Shown here: positions 21,038 to 33,790 of the stretch, one piece after another
Layout: each line of letters opens with the position of its first letter
How positions within the stretch are numbered: position 1 is the first letter of the stretch
Assembly: GCA_025765595.1 (NCBI GenBank)
Contig: JAIVFH010000036.1
Span: forward strand, 62,001-126,000
Reading direction: 5' to 3'
From: Obelidium mucronatum
Lineage: Eukaryota; Chytridiomycota; Chytridiomycetes; Chytridiales; Chytriomycetaceae
DNA: 64,000 nucleotides
Program-made: the position numbers and the translations under genes
The notes under the pieces: generated by a model
Seen by the model: only the letters and a program-made list of their open reading frames with translations
The model's database searches: none
What the model was told of the DNA's origin: nothing

Positions 21038-24000
21038 ATGTCCCCCCCGCCCCCCTCGCCAGCGCCAGCGCCCGCGATCGGCCGGCTGCCGATGCTCGTC
21101 CTCCAGCGCATCGCGCTCCACATGTCCGCGACGGGCGTAGTCGCGGCGTCGACGCTCGTGCGACTAGCGCTCGTGCAGCGGGCGTGGACGGAGCCGGCGC
21201 TCGCGTGTCTGTACCGCTGCCCGCCGCTCTCGCAGCCGGACTCGTTCGAGCAGCTGCTCGGCGTGCTGCAGCGGCGCGTGCCGACGGCCGCCGGCGCCGT
21301 CGCGTACGCCGACCTCGTGCAGGAGCTCGACCTGTGCGGCGCCGCCGCCGACAACGTGTACATCGGCGACCTCGACGGCGCGCTGCGCTGCTGCAAAGAC
21401 TCGCTGCGCATCCTGCGTCTCGGCTCCGTCTTCCACATGAGCAACATGATCGTGCAGAGCATTGCCACCCACTGCCACGTGCTGATGCAGCTGGAGCTGC
21501 CCGGCTGCCCCGTGTCAGACGCCTTCATCCCGCTGCTGACTAAGCAGTGCGCGAAGCTGCTCAGGTACGCTTCGCTCTTTGCTTTTTTGCCTGTCTTGAC
21601 CTGCACCCCGCCGCAGACTGGATGCCGCCTTCACCAATCTCTCGGTCGGGAGTCTTGTGCCTGTCGTTCGATATGCAAGCTCTCTGCTGGAACTCGATTT
21701 GAGTGAATGTCGCGAGGCCGAAAACGGACTAGATCTCTCGCCAATGGTGAGTAGGCCCTTATTATGTCATGGCCTGTCAATCGTGCCCCCCCCCCCCCCG
21801 GCCACCAACACCCCCTTGAATCACCAATCTGTTCCCCACGATCATTTATTACTATTATGAGATTGATTTATTCTTCGTAATGGGATCGACGTGCGCTTCA
21901 TTGCTGGGGTAGATAGTGATTGATTTAATCATCCGTCCAATTTAAAAAAAAAACGAAGAAAAAACCAGCCGCACAATCCTTTCGTCTGCGTAACAACTAA
22001 TTGAAACCTTTAAAAAACAAAAAACAAAAAAATCACTCAGCCTGACGTCCGACGGCCGCTTAAATTCCTGAATCTCCGCAACACTCAAATCACGGACCCG
22101 CTTCTAATCTTCACCATATCCCATTGTCCATTCCTCGAAATTCTGATTCTTGAGTCGTGCTCAAAAGTTACCGATGAATCCCTTTCGCCGCTGTTTTCAT
22201 GCTGTCCAAACCTTCGATCTGTTGATGTCAGCTTCTGTGATTCAATCTCTGATGTCACTGTGAATGCTATTACGGCACAAGCTGGAAAAATAGCTGCCAC
22301 TTTGGGTACTCTGGCACTTGAAGAACTGTATCTTAGTGGTTGCGATTTGATTACACCACTGTCTATTCACAAGATGGTTGCAAAAGCAAAGCGACTAGAA
22401 CTTCTCGTGATGGATGGATGTGAGCAAGTGTCGTCCTCCTACATAAAAGAGTATGCAGTGGAAGGCGATGATGTGGAGTGCACTTTGGAACGTGACGGGA
22501 TCTTGAAATTGGCTCAACTTCCCATCAATGACGAAGATGAATACGTTCCACCAGGTGGTGTTTTATCACCACCAATGTCCCCTGTGATGCAGAAACAAGC
22601 CATGATGCAGGATTTGAAGGTGGAAGTGAGTTATGGTGAGGAATCGGTTCACGGTAATTTTGCGAAAGGAAGAAAATCCGATTTTGGATTCGCAAAGTCG
22701 GAAATGATGAAAAGCCCCGCTCCTACCCCCGCTGCTATGGCTGCTTTTTCGCAACTTGCTACTGCAGCTCTTCCAGCCCCAGCCGGAGTTTCTCCTGCCG
22801 TTGCTGTCACTATGGATGAAAAGGAGGCTGCCGAATATAAAGCGCTGCAAGAATCAGCAGCTAATTCGGTGTCTGCGGGCCAAAGAAGACAATCTAAAAC
22901 ATTGAGGCATCGAAAGAGTTTGTTGGGCCTCTCCGCTAGAGCTGAAGAGGAAGATGTTGATGAAGTACAAGAAGCCGCCAAACAAGAACGTGCTGAAAAG
23001 ATTAAGGAAAAGAGACGTTCTGCTGGAATCTACTCTCCAAGCGGTCACAACACTGGCAACAGCAGAAACTCGTTGCATATCTCATCCAACAACCCGTCTT
23101 TGTCCAATTCCACACTTGCTCTGCATGAGCGATTCTTGGCTGCAGCATCTATTCCAAGACCTGCCTCTGAAATGATGGGATTATCCGGCTCCTCTTTGGC
23201 GTCTTTGCCCGAGGACTCTGAAGCCAGCAAAGCGGCGTTCCTGGCGGCTGCAGCAGCTAAAGGCGTTAAAATTGGTGCCCCAGCATCATCGTCTGCCGAT
23301 TCAAGTCCCCGCGGTTTAAGAAAAAGGCCAAGTTCGATTCTTCGTGCCGATGTCGCCGCTTTCATTCCAATCTCTCCTCCCGTCGACAATGCGGCGCTGA
23401 ATGACCCAGCCTATGTTCCTCCTGCAAACCCAGTCAGCAAGGAAAACCGGCGTATCAGTGTTGGTATTCCTTCTGGTCCTCCACCGCCCGATTCAAGAAT
23501 GTCGTGGTCAACTCCAAATGGCATTGCACCAACATCTGCTGACGTGAGCTCTCCGACACTTGCCCAGCAAGCTCCTACCTCAATAACCACACCGACAGGA
23601 GAAACGGGAGTTTTATTGTTTTCAGGCCGGGCTTCCCGCATGTCTATGAACCGAGAAGCTGCCGCAACCCCAACACCGCAAAACGCTGCCCCCGTAGCAC
23701 CGACGGCATCCGGCGAAGAAGAAGCCCCAATTGTGATTGCAAGTGGACGACGAAGAACTCGTGGAACCTCCATCATTGATGACTCAAAAACCGCTGCTGC
23801 AATTTCATCTTTTACCAACCCACCAGTGTCGTCTGCACCACAAAACCCAAATACCCTTCCTTCTTGGGCAACTGCGCCTGTTCCAGCACCCGTCACAGCC
23901 CAACCATCGCAATGGGGTGTTGACCCAACGGCCTGGAATAACCCTGCCCAACTAACCAGTGCATCGTCCACATGGTCCTCAACTCAACAGCAACAATTCT

Positions 24001-24823
24001 CAGATCCTTGGGCCGCGAATCAATCCGTTTCTGCCGCGGGACAACAACAACAGTCCTCGAACGTGAAGGGAGAACCAGCAACCAGCGTTCTTGGTCCCGC
24101 TCCTGTTATCAACAGTCTCGATCCATGGGCTGCACCACCTGCTAACGCAGCCAACAGCGTAAGCCCACCGACGGCTGTAGTAACCAATGCAGCTGCCGCT
24201 GGCGTTGTTGCAGGAAACCCATCTGTCGCTTCGTGGCAACAGCAACAACAATTGAAAGCGGCTGCGGCGGCGACAGCAGCAGGAGGAGTAGCGACCCCAG
24301 GAAGCGTAACGGCGCCACCAAGGCCATTGTCTGTGAACTCACGGTTTGGGGGTTTGGGATCGACGGGAATCAGTAACTTGATGAGCACACCGGCTGGACT
24401 TCTTGCGAATCCACCTGGTCTTGGGGGAATGGGTCGTGGCGGCAATACATCCGGGGGGTCTTCTGGGGGTGTTGTTGTCCAAGCGCCTCGGGATAAGACT
24501 GAAGGATTTTTGTATAGTGTGGCGAATCGTGGTCGGTTGTTGTTGAAGTTGAAGATTGAAACCAAGATTGGTGGGGAACAAATGTTGGCGGTTCATGAGG
24601 TAAATCAAAAAGAAGCATGATTTTTTTTTTCCTTCCTTCCTTCGAAACACTCACCTTTTTAATCTTTTTCTTTATTTTTTATTTTTAGTATGATGATCCC
24701 CAACAACTTGCCACCGAGTTTGTCAACTTTTGGGAATTACAGGCATTCAAGGATCCACTTGTTAGATTGATTGCCGTTCGTAAAACCAATGTTCTTAGAA
24801 ACCGAGGCGCGTTGAATGCATGA
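21038..24823 (+). CDS. F-box/leucine-rich-repeat protein with long disordered region and conserved C-terminal tail
   Basis: Four exons, 21038-21564, 21617-21746, 22041-24599, 24689-24823, join in phase to 1116 residues. An F-box-like N-terminus (LPMLVLQRIALHM) is followed by cysteine-containing LRRs of the AMN1/GRR1 type (LVQELDLCG, LMQLELPGCPVSD, LLELDLSECRE, LKFLNLRNTQITD, LEELYLSGCD), so an SCF substrate receptor is likely. Residues about 340-1040 are disordered, Ala/Pro/Ser/Gln-rich. A compact end block (LKLKIETKIGGEQMLAVHEY, then DDPQQLATEFVNFW and a basic helix) looks conserved and is separated by the last intron. Exon 1 is very GC-rich and the rest is AT-rich. The start is 72 bp after the zinc-finger gene. 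Confidence 0.85.
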
Positions 24824-25036
24824 AACAAGTCGAACTGAAAAAAAAGGAAAATCTCCCTTTGGTTGCTTTTTTTTGATTTTTTTTTTGTTGATTCTATATT
24901 ATTACTCTCTCTTTTTTTCATTCACAAGATTTTGGTTGATCATCGTTTTTTAATGTTTACTATAAATAAATACCTTAAAAAACGAAGTCTTCTCAAATGG
25001 GTTTCAATCGATAATTGTTAGTATTATTAACACCTA

Positions 25037-26485
25037 TTAATAATCAAACCCAACCATCAATCTCGGAATCGATCCACGCACTATTTCCTGCCAGCCAACC
25101 CACTCCAGTTTATCCAGCCGACTCAAAACTTGCCCAGATGGATCAACCCGTAAATCTGCCAAAAGAGCACGCGCAGCTTCGTTGTAATCACGTTCAACAG
25201 CCACACGAAGTGGAAAATTATTCCAAACATTGGGATCGACTCTATCATCTCCAAGCAAAAGCGGGATAATCTCCGCCATTCCATTTTCAGCAGCTTCACG
25301 AATGGCCTCATTGTCACACGCTGACGGGTCCACTTTGGCATCAGCAAGCAAGAGTCGTACAACACGTGGACACACTGAAGAAGCATATCGAATCGCCCAA
25401 TTCTCTTCCGCAGAAGCATCCACTCTCTCATCTTTTAGTAATAAATCAACTATATCTACAAGCCCATTTGCAGAAGCGTCCCGAATCGCACGATTATAAT
25501 CGGCAGCTGGATCAACCAAGGCAATAAGAAGCCGTGCAACATCCAAACATCCAAACGCACAAGCCCCAATAAATGCATAATCATCTCTTGCTGACGGATC
25601 CGTTTTGCCTGTTTCCAGAAGCAAGGAAACAATGTCTGCGTGTCCGGACAATGAGGCAAGGATAAGCGGGTAATTGTCGTCTGTTGCTGGATCCACGGTG
25701 TCGATAGAAAGAAGGAGTTGTACGATTTCAGTGTGGCCGTTTTCGCAGGCAAGTTCGAGTGCATCGTTGTATGCACCGACACGAGTGTCCGTGAGAAGAA
25801 GTTGGATAATCTGTGGGTATCCCATTTCTGCGGCTTTTTTAATCGCTTGGTTATCTTGAGCTGAAGGGTCCACGGAGGGGTGGTGGTGAAGGTCTGTTGA
25901 AGTAAATGTCTTGGCCATGGAAAGATGTTTGGATTCCGCCGTCGCCGCTGTTTCAAAGCCAACGTTGTTTCCCGAACATGTATCATCAAGAACCAATGTT
26001 GGACTTTGGCGGAGGAGCATTTTGACGACATCCGTGTGTCCGAGGGACGAAGCCATTCGCAAAGGTCGGTTATCTTCACAGCAAGGGTTGAAGTATTTGG
26101 GGTTCTCTAGAAGAAGATGTACAATCTTTGAATCCATATTTGGTGCTGAACAGTGTTTCCAGTTGTTGTAGATCTGTCGCTCGGTATTGTACAAAGATTC
26201 CTCCAAACCAGGTTGGTGCTGCATGTGTATCTTGTAGATAACAGCTTGGTATGTCAGTGGTAACTGGTTCCATGGAGAAAGGGTGTTCAAATAGTGCACC
26301 GTGTTTTTGTTGTTCCAATTTAAGAAATGACGGTGGGAGTGTCGGTTGGCAAACGAGAGACTGTTGAAGACCAATACACCAAATGCTGTTGAGCTTAATC
26401 CAACTGCATTCAATCCAGCATCCACTGGGAGGTTGACCAGGATCGCTTCTATCAACTCAGGTGCTAGATTTGTGATTTCCGCCAT
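25037..26485 (-). CDS. F-box plus ankyrin-repeat protein
   Basis: Single exon. I take the ATG at 26485 (MAEITNLAPELIEAILVNLP), which begins exactly at an F-box-like segment; an in-frame ATG at 26566 would add 27 residues. About ten ankyrin repeats follow from residue 130 to the end, with repeated DNYAIRxAxxxGHxDIVxLLL-type units and the recurring phrase VDPSA. Fungal proteins of this layout are common, expanded, and thought to be SCF adaptors whose ankyrin solenoid binds substrate. That is family inference. The last repeat is degenerate. The gene is convergent with the F-box/LRR gene. Confidence 0.8.
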   Translation of the reverse strand: MAEITNLAPELIEAILVNLPVDAGLNAVGLSSTAFGVLVFNSLSFANRHSHRHFLNWNNKNTVHYLNTLSPWNQLPLTYQAVIYKIHMQHQPGLEESLYNTERQIYNNWKHCSAPNMDSKIVHLLLENPKYFNPCCEDNRPLRMASSLGHTDVVKMLLRQSPTLVLDDTCSGNNVGFETAATAESKHLSMAKTFTSTDLHHHPSVDPSAQDNQAIKKAAEMGYPQIIQLLLTDTRVGAYNDALELACENGHTEIVQLLLSIDTVDPATDDNYPLILASLSGHADIVSLLLETGKTDPSARDDYAFIGACAFGCLDVARLLIALVDPAADYNRAIRDASANGLVDIVDLLLKDERVDASAEENWAIRYASSVCPRVVRLLLADAKVDPSACDNEAIREAAENGMAEIIPLLLGDDRVDPNVWNNFPLRVAVERDYNEAARALLADLRVDPSGQVLSRLDKLEWVGWQEIVRGSIPRLMVGFDY

Positions 26486-26679
26486 TTTTATTTTTTGAAA
26501 GATTGCCTTCCAACAATTGAACTGTCCACACTGTAGGAAGGGAATAATAAAGGGTTGGGCTGCCATCCAAGCGATTCAAGGTTGCAACTTTCTCGTATCT
26601 CTCGGTAAATAACAGTTAAATAACATATTCAGACATATTCCTACAGCTCCTTTTTTAACTCAAAAATTCTAACAATTCA

Positions 26680-27467
26680 ATGGTTCTCCACACCTACCAC
26701 TAAAGCAACAAGACAAACAGCTGACCAACCAACCCCAAAACGCACACAAATAAAAACGCGACAGGCATCCGTACCATCGAAAGCAGCAGCAGGCGGTCCT
26801 GGTCTTAAACGCGGCCAACAAGCAGCAGCAAAGCCACACCACCAACACAACTCCAACGAGCACAACCTCACCACAGACCAAAAGCAAGAAATCCGAGAAG
26901 CCTTTGATTTGTTTGACACGGACGGTAGCGGAACCATTGATGTCAAGGAATTGAAGGTGGCGATGCGGGCGCTTGGTTTTGAGCCAAAGAAGGAGGAAAT
27001 CAAAAAGATGATTGAAGGCATTGATAAGAGTGGGTCTGGCACGATTGATTTTAACGAATTCCTGGCTTTGATGACTGCAAAGATGGTGAGTAGTTGTTTT
27101 ATTGTTTTGAATGTCCTCCTGTCAAACTTATTACTCTCTCTCTCTCTCGCCCTCGCAACCGACTACCAGGCTGAAAAAGACTCGCGCGAAGAAATTAGAA
27201 AGGCGTTTCGCCTGTTTGATGATGACGAAACAGGCCGTATTTCGTTCAAAAACTTGAAGCGCGTCGCCAAAGAATTGGGCGAGAACTTGACTGACGAAGA
27301 GCTTCAGGAAATGATTGACGAAGCAGATAGAGACGGAGATAATGAGGTTTGTAAAGAGTCTATTTGTTTTGACCCAACAGTTGACTTCAAATTCAAAACC
27401 CTTCAAATACTACCAGATCAACGAAGATGAATTTTTCAGAATCATGCGTAAAACGGGAATGTATTGA
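26680..27467 (+). CDS. Centrin (Cdc31-type EF-hand protein)
   Basis: Exons: probable 3-nt first coding exon 26680-26682 (ATG, donor GTTCTC), then 26765-27085, 27170-27346, 27417-27467 (183 residues). From [17 protein letters not shown] onward it is unmistakably centrin: EF-hands [36 protein letters not shown] and DRDGDNEINEDE, linker [11 protein letters not shown], and end [11 protein letters not shown]. The third loop deviates from the calcium consensus (DETGRI), as is common in centrins. The first 30 residues are Ala/Gln/His-rich. Centrins build basal bodies and spindle-pole structures and also join TREX-2 and XPC complexes. The 5' end is the uncertain part: no in-frame ATG exists in exon 2, so a spliced start is required. 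Confidence 0.9.
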
Positions 27468-27660
27468 AACTTATTATGAGTCCTTAAAAAAACAAATACA
27501 ACCCATATTTATTTGAAATTTGCTCCCGAATATTTGAAACGCGCAACAGTTATATTTATGTAGCAAAAAATAGCCCAGAATTCTTTAACGTTTTCGAGTG
27601 GACCTCTTCACCGCCTACAAACAATGCTGTCAAAACCAAACAGATTGAAAAAACTTAAGG

Positions 27661-30600
27661 TCAAACCTTTGCCTCCTTAGATTCCTGGCTGCTGCTATTT
27701 GTGTCAGAGTTTGACGGAACTACCGAATGCGACTGAAAACAATCAAGATTAGACCAATGCACTTTCCACGAATGAAAAAAGTTACCTTCGAAGCAGATGC
27801 TGGTGACTTTGCCGCTGACTTGGAAACGGATACAGGTGACTTTGTCGCAGATTTGGAAACAGGCACAGGTGACTTTGCCGGTGATTTGGCGGCAGACACA
27901 GGTGACTTTGCTGGCGACTTCACTCCATCTATTGCGGGTGTACTCTTTCGGACACGTCGAACAAGTGGAACCTCTTCTTCGTCGTCGTCGTCGTCAACCT
28001 CGGATTCATTTTTTTCTTCATTCTTGGTTTCAGTGGCATCAACATCCATATCCTCTCTGCAGTGAATGAATTTCAAATGAGTATTCTACGAAAGCAAAAA
28101 AAACAAAAACATACGACTCTTCTTGGGACTCCTTCTCAGTGTAACTTTTCACAGCTTTGGCGCGTCGCGTTGACTTTGCTCTACACAATTCGCATTAAAA
28201 AAAAAAACTTCACTCCAAATATTCATTTGAAGGCGTACCTCGGAATCACTTCCTCCTCGTCTCCAGCGCTGCCATCTGATTTTCTCTTCTTTCCTCGACT
28301 AGCGCTACTCTTTTTACGAGTAGTCGTACTACTCTCATTGCTGGTTCGTCTCCTCTTTGCCTTTGTCTTCTTCTTTTTGGGTTCATCATCGTCGTCGTCG
28401 TCATCGCCATTGTCTTCCATCTCAGTTTCTTCTTGGCCATCTCCATCATCGTCATCGTCATTCTCACTGATAAGTTTGGCTCTTTCCGCCTTTGTCAAGG
28501 AGGACTTGCGACGTGATGAAGCCTTTGGTGAAAAAAAATTTTTTAGTCTGAAAGAAAAAAAAACGTCGCGTAAAACCTCACCTTTTGCTTCACTGCTGTG
28601 TTGGCATGTTGCGTACTCTCCATCCACTTCTTACTCAAATAACTAATCTTGATGTTCTCATTACTTTCCTTGGAAGAGGGGATTTTGGAAAAAAGCTCTC
28701 GTTTGTACGGAATCACATCTGGATAGGAATCGAGCGTCCAGAGGTGGTGTTTGCAGTGTTCCTGAATCAAGAACTGGGTAAGGTCACTAATGTGGTACAA
28801 ATCCTGAGACGAAAAAGAGGTTTCGTTTAGGTGACACACATATCGCCAGCAGGCAAAAGCTTACCTTGGATGACGCTGCATGAGAATCTCGAAGAGTCTT
28901 GAGTTGGGCCGCAGAATGGAATAAAAATGACACATTGTCGGCGGTAGCAACAATGTCTATGTAAAATTGGATATACCTGTTCCAAAAAAACTTGAACACT
29001 ATGCAATTCGCAATTAAAAGAGGCACATACTTTGCAGACAACGAAATGTCTTCTTCATCTGTTCCAAAATCCGGGTGATGCGTTACCATATACAACACCT
29101 CCACAAAGATGGACTCCAAAGTTGAAGCATCATCTGACACGAAAAAATTAAAAAATTAAAAAACTACCACCGTCAAAAAAATCTCTCTCACCCGTCCTCG
29201 GCGCTTTCGCAAACCTCGTCAAAAACGTTTTGGCCTTCACTCGAATATCTTCATCTGGTTCCAACGCCGCCATACACAAGATGGCAATATAGCGATAAGG
29301 AATCACACGCTTTAACAAATACTTTCTCAATCGCTCCACAAAGGCATCACGCGTCTGCCAACAAGGATCCTGAATCGTGAGCATCAACCGATTCCGATCC
29401 AACACAGTCATCAACGCATCACAAGCGGACAATTTAGAAAGTTTCAAGAGGGATATAGCCGCTACTTGGCGTAGATGAGACTTGAAAGCATTACTGCCAA
29501 GAAAAAAATGACGAAAACAAAGAGTTTAAAATCTTAAAAAAAAATTAGATAATCAAAAAAAAAACTCTTACCAAGTCGGCACATCCCCACCTCTTCCACC
29601 AAGAACAATCTCCCCTTCCTTCTCAACAATCAAGTTCAAAAGCTTATACAACGGCTTCCCAAAATGCAAAGCCGCCTCTCGATTCTCATCGTCTTGGAAA
29701 CTCCGCACTCGATTCACCAAGACTTTGACTCCCAACACTTTCAAATACCCTTCAATATGCAGGCTATCCCATTCAATCCAATCTTCACCATCGTGGGGGT
29801 CTTCTGAAGGCACGTGATTCTTGCTCAAGACTTCCTTCACAATGAAATCTCCAACCAGACTTTGAATCTCCTCGTATTCTGCGCGAGAGTACAAGGCGAA
29901 TTGGGACAGTGTGGCAAGCCAGGTTGGTAGTTTGATGAAGGGCATTTCGTGGCTTGCGAAACTCAATTGGCTGTCTTCTGGGGGAGAATCTTCTTGCTTT
30001 TGAATTTCTAGAAACGCTTCATATTCTTGGATACACTTGGGAACCACAGTTGCAGACCCAGCTTTCGCCAAAACAGCACTGATTTGCCGAATAATCTTCT
30101 TTCGCGGCTCAGCGTCACCCAATAACGCAAGAATAATCCCGGCTTGTTTTCCTTGTTGAGCAGTTCCGTGAAGTGCAAAGTTGGCAACAACTTGAACCTC
30201 GGTGCTTTTGAAACAAATGTGAAATTAGGGAATAGCTATATACACCATGCAAATACTCTTACGAATTCAGCTGGACTACACTGTTTGTTTGTATCTTCAT
30301 GAACCGCGATAAGTCCTCCAAAGTTTCAACGACTACAACAAGGTCGTTAGTTTTCAAAATTGACTGCTCAACAAATCATGGAGAAATTACCAAGACTCTC
30401 ATCATTTGACCGCAATAAATTTAAAAACTCAGTCAATTGGCTTCCATAAACCCCAGGAAACGCACTTGACAACTTTTTAATCAATGCTTCAGCAGTTGCA
30501 GCAACTCGTGAAATATCGTTATCCACAGTTGTATCAGCCATTGAAACTTCCATTGAGCGGTTTTGACGTTGCGATGATACTCGAGCAACTTCAATCAAGC

Positions 30601-33288
30601 GAGGAATATTGGACTTGCCAATAATTGTCAACGAAACGCGTCGCAGTATCACCACGAATATCTCATGGAGTCCTGCATGTGGTTCCAGTCGCTTCAGGAT
30701 TTCTTTCTGCAAATTCGGTGACGTATTTGTGAGGACGACAATCTTACACCTAAATAATTGATGCGACTTACCGAATTCTTTGTAATCGTTTTGAAATCAG
30801 CAGATTCGCTCATCAGTGCCGTGAATAACTTATAAACACGATTTTCGTTGTTTTTGGCGAACTTCTGAAGGCCTGTCATTGCTTTTTTGCTATCGGGAAA
30901 TTTGGCTACCAAAAAATTAAAACATAAACTGAGAATCTTGAGAATATATAAAACAAAGCACAAACATGAAATATGCATCATCAATGGATTCAACTTGGCT
31001 TCAACAGCTCCATCATTCTTTTCCATGATTCCACCCTACAAATAAAGTTTAAATCAAAGAACAACAATTTACAAAGTACAAACATTGAACTCGACACAAA
31101 GCCGAATATACATCATAAAATCCTTCAACATTCTAAAAATCGGCACCAATTAACTCTGGCGGATCAAACCCGTAACAAAAAGGAACATACGCTGCTTGCT
31201 TATCAATTACAGACATAAACGCCTTGTACTGCTTCTCCGTCAAGTTTCCCACAATTCTTAATAGTCTGTCGGTACGCTGCATATCATCATATGTGTAGAC
31301 GAAAATATCTTCGTGTAGCACTCGCTCCATAACAATCCTAATTTCCTTTAACTTTCAATAAATGAAGCAAAATAAGATATTGTAGTTATTACCCTGTTTC
31401 TAAGTCTCCCAGATAAACGAGTTCCAAGATACATCCTGGAATCCAGCCGTACTTCTCTGCTGCTTGATTTTCGTCCGAAACACTAACAGGAAATCATATT
31501 CAATAAAAAAGGGCACAAAAGTCAAAGGCAGACTTACATATCTGAATATGTCAGCTTGAAAATGTTGGAAAGTGCTTGAATGGCTTCCACACGAACAGAC
31601 ATCTTCATTTAAGAGATTTTAGATTCGTACCTTAAAAAAATTGACACCATGTATACCTTTTTGTCTTTACATCGATCGGCAAGATGCAGTAACAGTTCGC
31701 GAGAGACATTAACGAGCGAGACAGAATCCATCATTCTCATCACTTTAATGGCAGCAAGACGAACCTTATCATCTGGATCATAAAACTTTTGCTCCAGACC
31801 AGCTTATAAAAATGATATTTTCTGTTGGAAACAAAAGCGAACAAAATGATTGAAAACCGGACAAACATGATATGTCCGGACATAATTCTGGGTGGTGGCG
31901 ATAAACTTCGTGGCAATATTGGAGCCACAAAATACGAATCGCGGAGTTTTTATCGTTTCGTCTTGAGTGTTTTGAGAATTTAGTTTTTGGATGCCGTGAA
32001 TTCGATCATTGACCAACCGTTCCAACCACACTCTCCAAATAGCCGGATACACGACGGCAACACGCGAACCACTATCCACAAAAATCTTTCCGAGAACGTC
32101 GGTCGACAATTCGCGTACTTTTTCGTCTTCGCACTGAGAAGGTTGAGTGAGGTTGAATAAACAGCACGCGCATTTCATTTCAACGCCAGACTCCAACCTT
32201 TAACTGATCTTCAAATAGAGGAATAACGTTCAAAAGAATGTTTCTGCATGTGTTGTTCATTTCAAGAATCAGCCTGTGAGCGTACTGGAACTCTGAATGG
32301 GCGACACGGGCGCCACCGTCCTCTTCATCGTCATCATCTTCGTCATCGTTTCTGCTGGTTGCATTCTTCATGGATGCATAAAAGAGATCGCCAAAGTACT
32401 GCAAAAAAGGGGAGGGGCATTTTTGGTCAACGTCCGAAGCTTTGACCAAACCCCGACTTCAAGAAATCAAGATCAAAGGAAAAAAACCTGGCAGATGTAA
32501 CGCTGGAGCTTGTCGGTCACAGCATTGCACAAATCAATGGACAACTGGCGCGACATTTGATTGTGCGGCTTATCAAACTGCGAAATAATAATCTCAATGA
32601 TATCTGAATTGATTGTCTGGCTTTCTTCAATGACGTATTGCAGCAGCAGTAGCAGCAGGCCGTACACGTTCTTTTGGAAGTCCGGACGCACCAAGGTGTA
32701 TATCGCCTTGAACAGCCGCGTCACCAGGTCGTCGGCGTCCAGATCGGTCAGCAGGATGATCGACTTGACGGTGGCCAGCGACTCGAGCAGGTAGTAGTAG
32801 TTTTCGAAGAACGGGCCGTGCGGGTCGGCGAGGCCGGGCAGCTGGGCGACAAACAGCGCAAAGACCGTCTTCAGCTCGGGCTCGGTGTACGGCGCGTCCG
32901 GCGCAAACAGCCGCAGCACGTCGGCCAGGCAGCACGCGGCCAGCGCGCGCACGGCCTTGTCGCGGTGTCCGACAACCACGAGCAGACTCGCCGCCGTGGC
33001 GCCCAGGCGCGCCGTGTCGGCGGCCTCCTGCTCCTGCGTGCGCAGGAAGCCGTGCACCTTCTGTGTTTGTGTTTCGAGGTTCGTTGGTTCGAGTTCGCTG
33101 GCCCCGCTGGACTCGTCCACCCACACCCAACCACCCACCCACCCACCCACCTGCAGGCGCTGCACAAGCTCGCTCGTCGCCAGCGGCTTCGCCGGATTCA
33201 GCACCCCGAGCAGCGCGTCGCCCTTGGCCGAAGCCTGCGATTGCGACTGCGACTGCGACTCAAAGGCAAACGGGTCCGGTTGGGTCAT
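27661..33288 (-). CDS. PDS5: Sister-chromatid cohesion regulator Pds5
   Basis: Twenty-two exons on the minus strand run from 33288-33151 and 33060-32488 through to 28056-27786 and 27732-27661. They sum to 1427 residues, and 20 of 21 joins are forced by phase; the donor near 31928 (GTGGCT) is the least certain. The HEAT-repeat start is diagnostic: HRDKAVRALAACCLADVLRL then FAPDAPYTEPELKTVF. Other blocks are LGKIFVDSGSRVAVVYPAIW, GLEQKFYDPDDKVRLAAIKV and SKFPDSKKAMTGLQKFAKNN. The C-terminus is acidic and basic with KSP repeats, as in other Pds5 proteins. Pds5 binds cohesin (Scc1/Smc3) and controls its maintenance and release. Exons 1-2 are GC-rich; later exons are AT-rich. Confidence 0.93.
33122..33150 (+). 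repeat. (ACCC)n short tandem repeat in Pds5 intron 1
   Basis: Seven or so CCAC/ACCC units lie at the 5' splice side of the first Pds5 intron; on the coding strand the donor is embedded in GTGGGTGGGTGG. Confidence 0.85.
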
Positions 33289-33315
33289 TGGCGAAATTCG
33301 ATTTCTTTTGTTTAC
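33289..33315. promoter_or_regulatory. 27-bp divergent intergenic space between Pds5 and Som1-like genes
   Basis: Only 27 bp separate the ATG of Pds5 (33288, minus) from the ATG of the Som1-like gene (33316, plus). The space is AT-rich (CGAAATTTG/TTTCTTTTG-like). The two core promoters and leaders must overlap each other and probably the coding 5' ends, unless an upstream start is used. Confidence 0.6.
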
Positions 33316-33655
33316 ATGCAAACCCAACCACCACCACCGGTAATGGAGCCAAACTGCATCATCAAGGACATTTACAACTACCAGTGCGAAGTCAGTCGGA
33401 TGAAGGAGGGCGAGAAGGCAGAGACAATCGAAGGGATCGTCACAAGTCAGCAATTCGAAGCTGTCTGGAGGTGCAAGCCGCTGCTCCGGCGCTTCAAGCA
33501 GTTTAGTTTCTTTTCTTTTCCATTTCTGGTTTGTCTGCTCCTAAAACCGCGCGTGCGTCTGTGTCTCGTTTTGCCTCCTTTCTAGATGTGTTGGAAAACC
33601 CACTGTTGAGATCACATTCCAGTACGATCAGTATCCTGAGAATAATAAGCAATAG
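33316..33655 (+). CDS. Som1-like small cysteine protein
   Basis: Two exons, 33316-33500 and 33586-33655, give 84 residues. Features are MEPNCIIKDIYNYQCEVSR near the start, an internal WRCKPLLRRFKQC block formed across the splice, and a GKPTVEITFQY end. The Cys spacing and the CxPLxRxFxxC plus T-V-E-(I/V)-T pattern recall fungal Som1, a small subunit of the mitochondrial inner-membrane peptidase. I am matching from memory of the family pattern, so the name is tentative. That the gene is real is supported by the in-phase splice and the conserved-looking cysteines. Confidence 0.6.
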
Positions 33656-33790
33656 TTTAAAATAAAAAAACAGAATTAAGTTATTAAGTGCGTTTGGGTT
33701 TGCCTTGAAAATGATCATTGCTTCATTTCCTTCTTTCTTTCTTTTTTTCAACACAACCTCAACCTCAATTACCACCGCAACCCAAACACA

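Noticed and set aside
22046..22064. A 15-bp match (GACGGCCGCTTAAAT) between the TIR-gene upstream block and the F-box/LRR coding sequence
   Set aside because: It lies within conserved LRR codons and does not extend further, so I treat it as chance.
26865..26895. A possible one-base frameshift in the centrin N-terminus
   Set aside because: Recounting the A run (four A) showed that one continuous frame gives [12 protein letters not shown], so no frameshift is needed.
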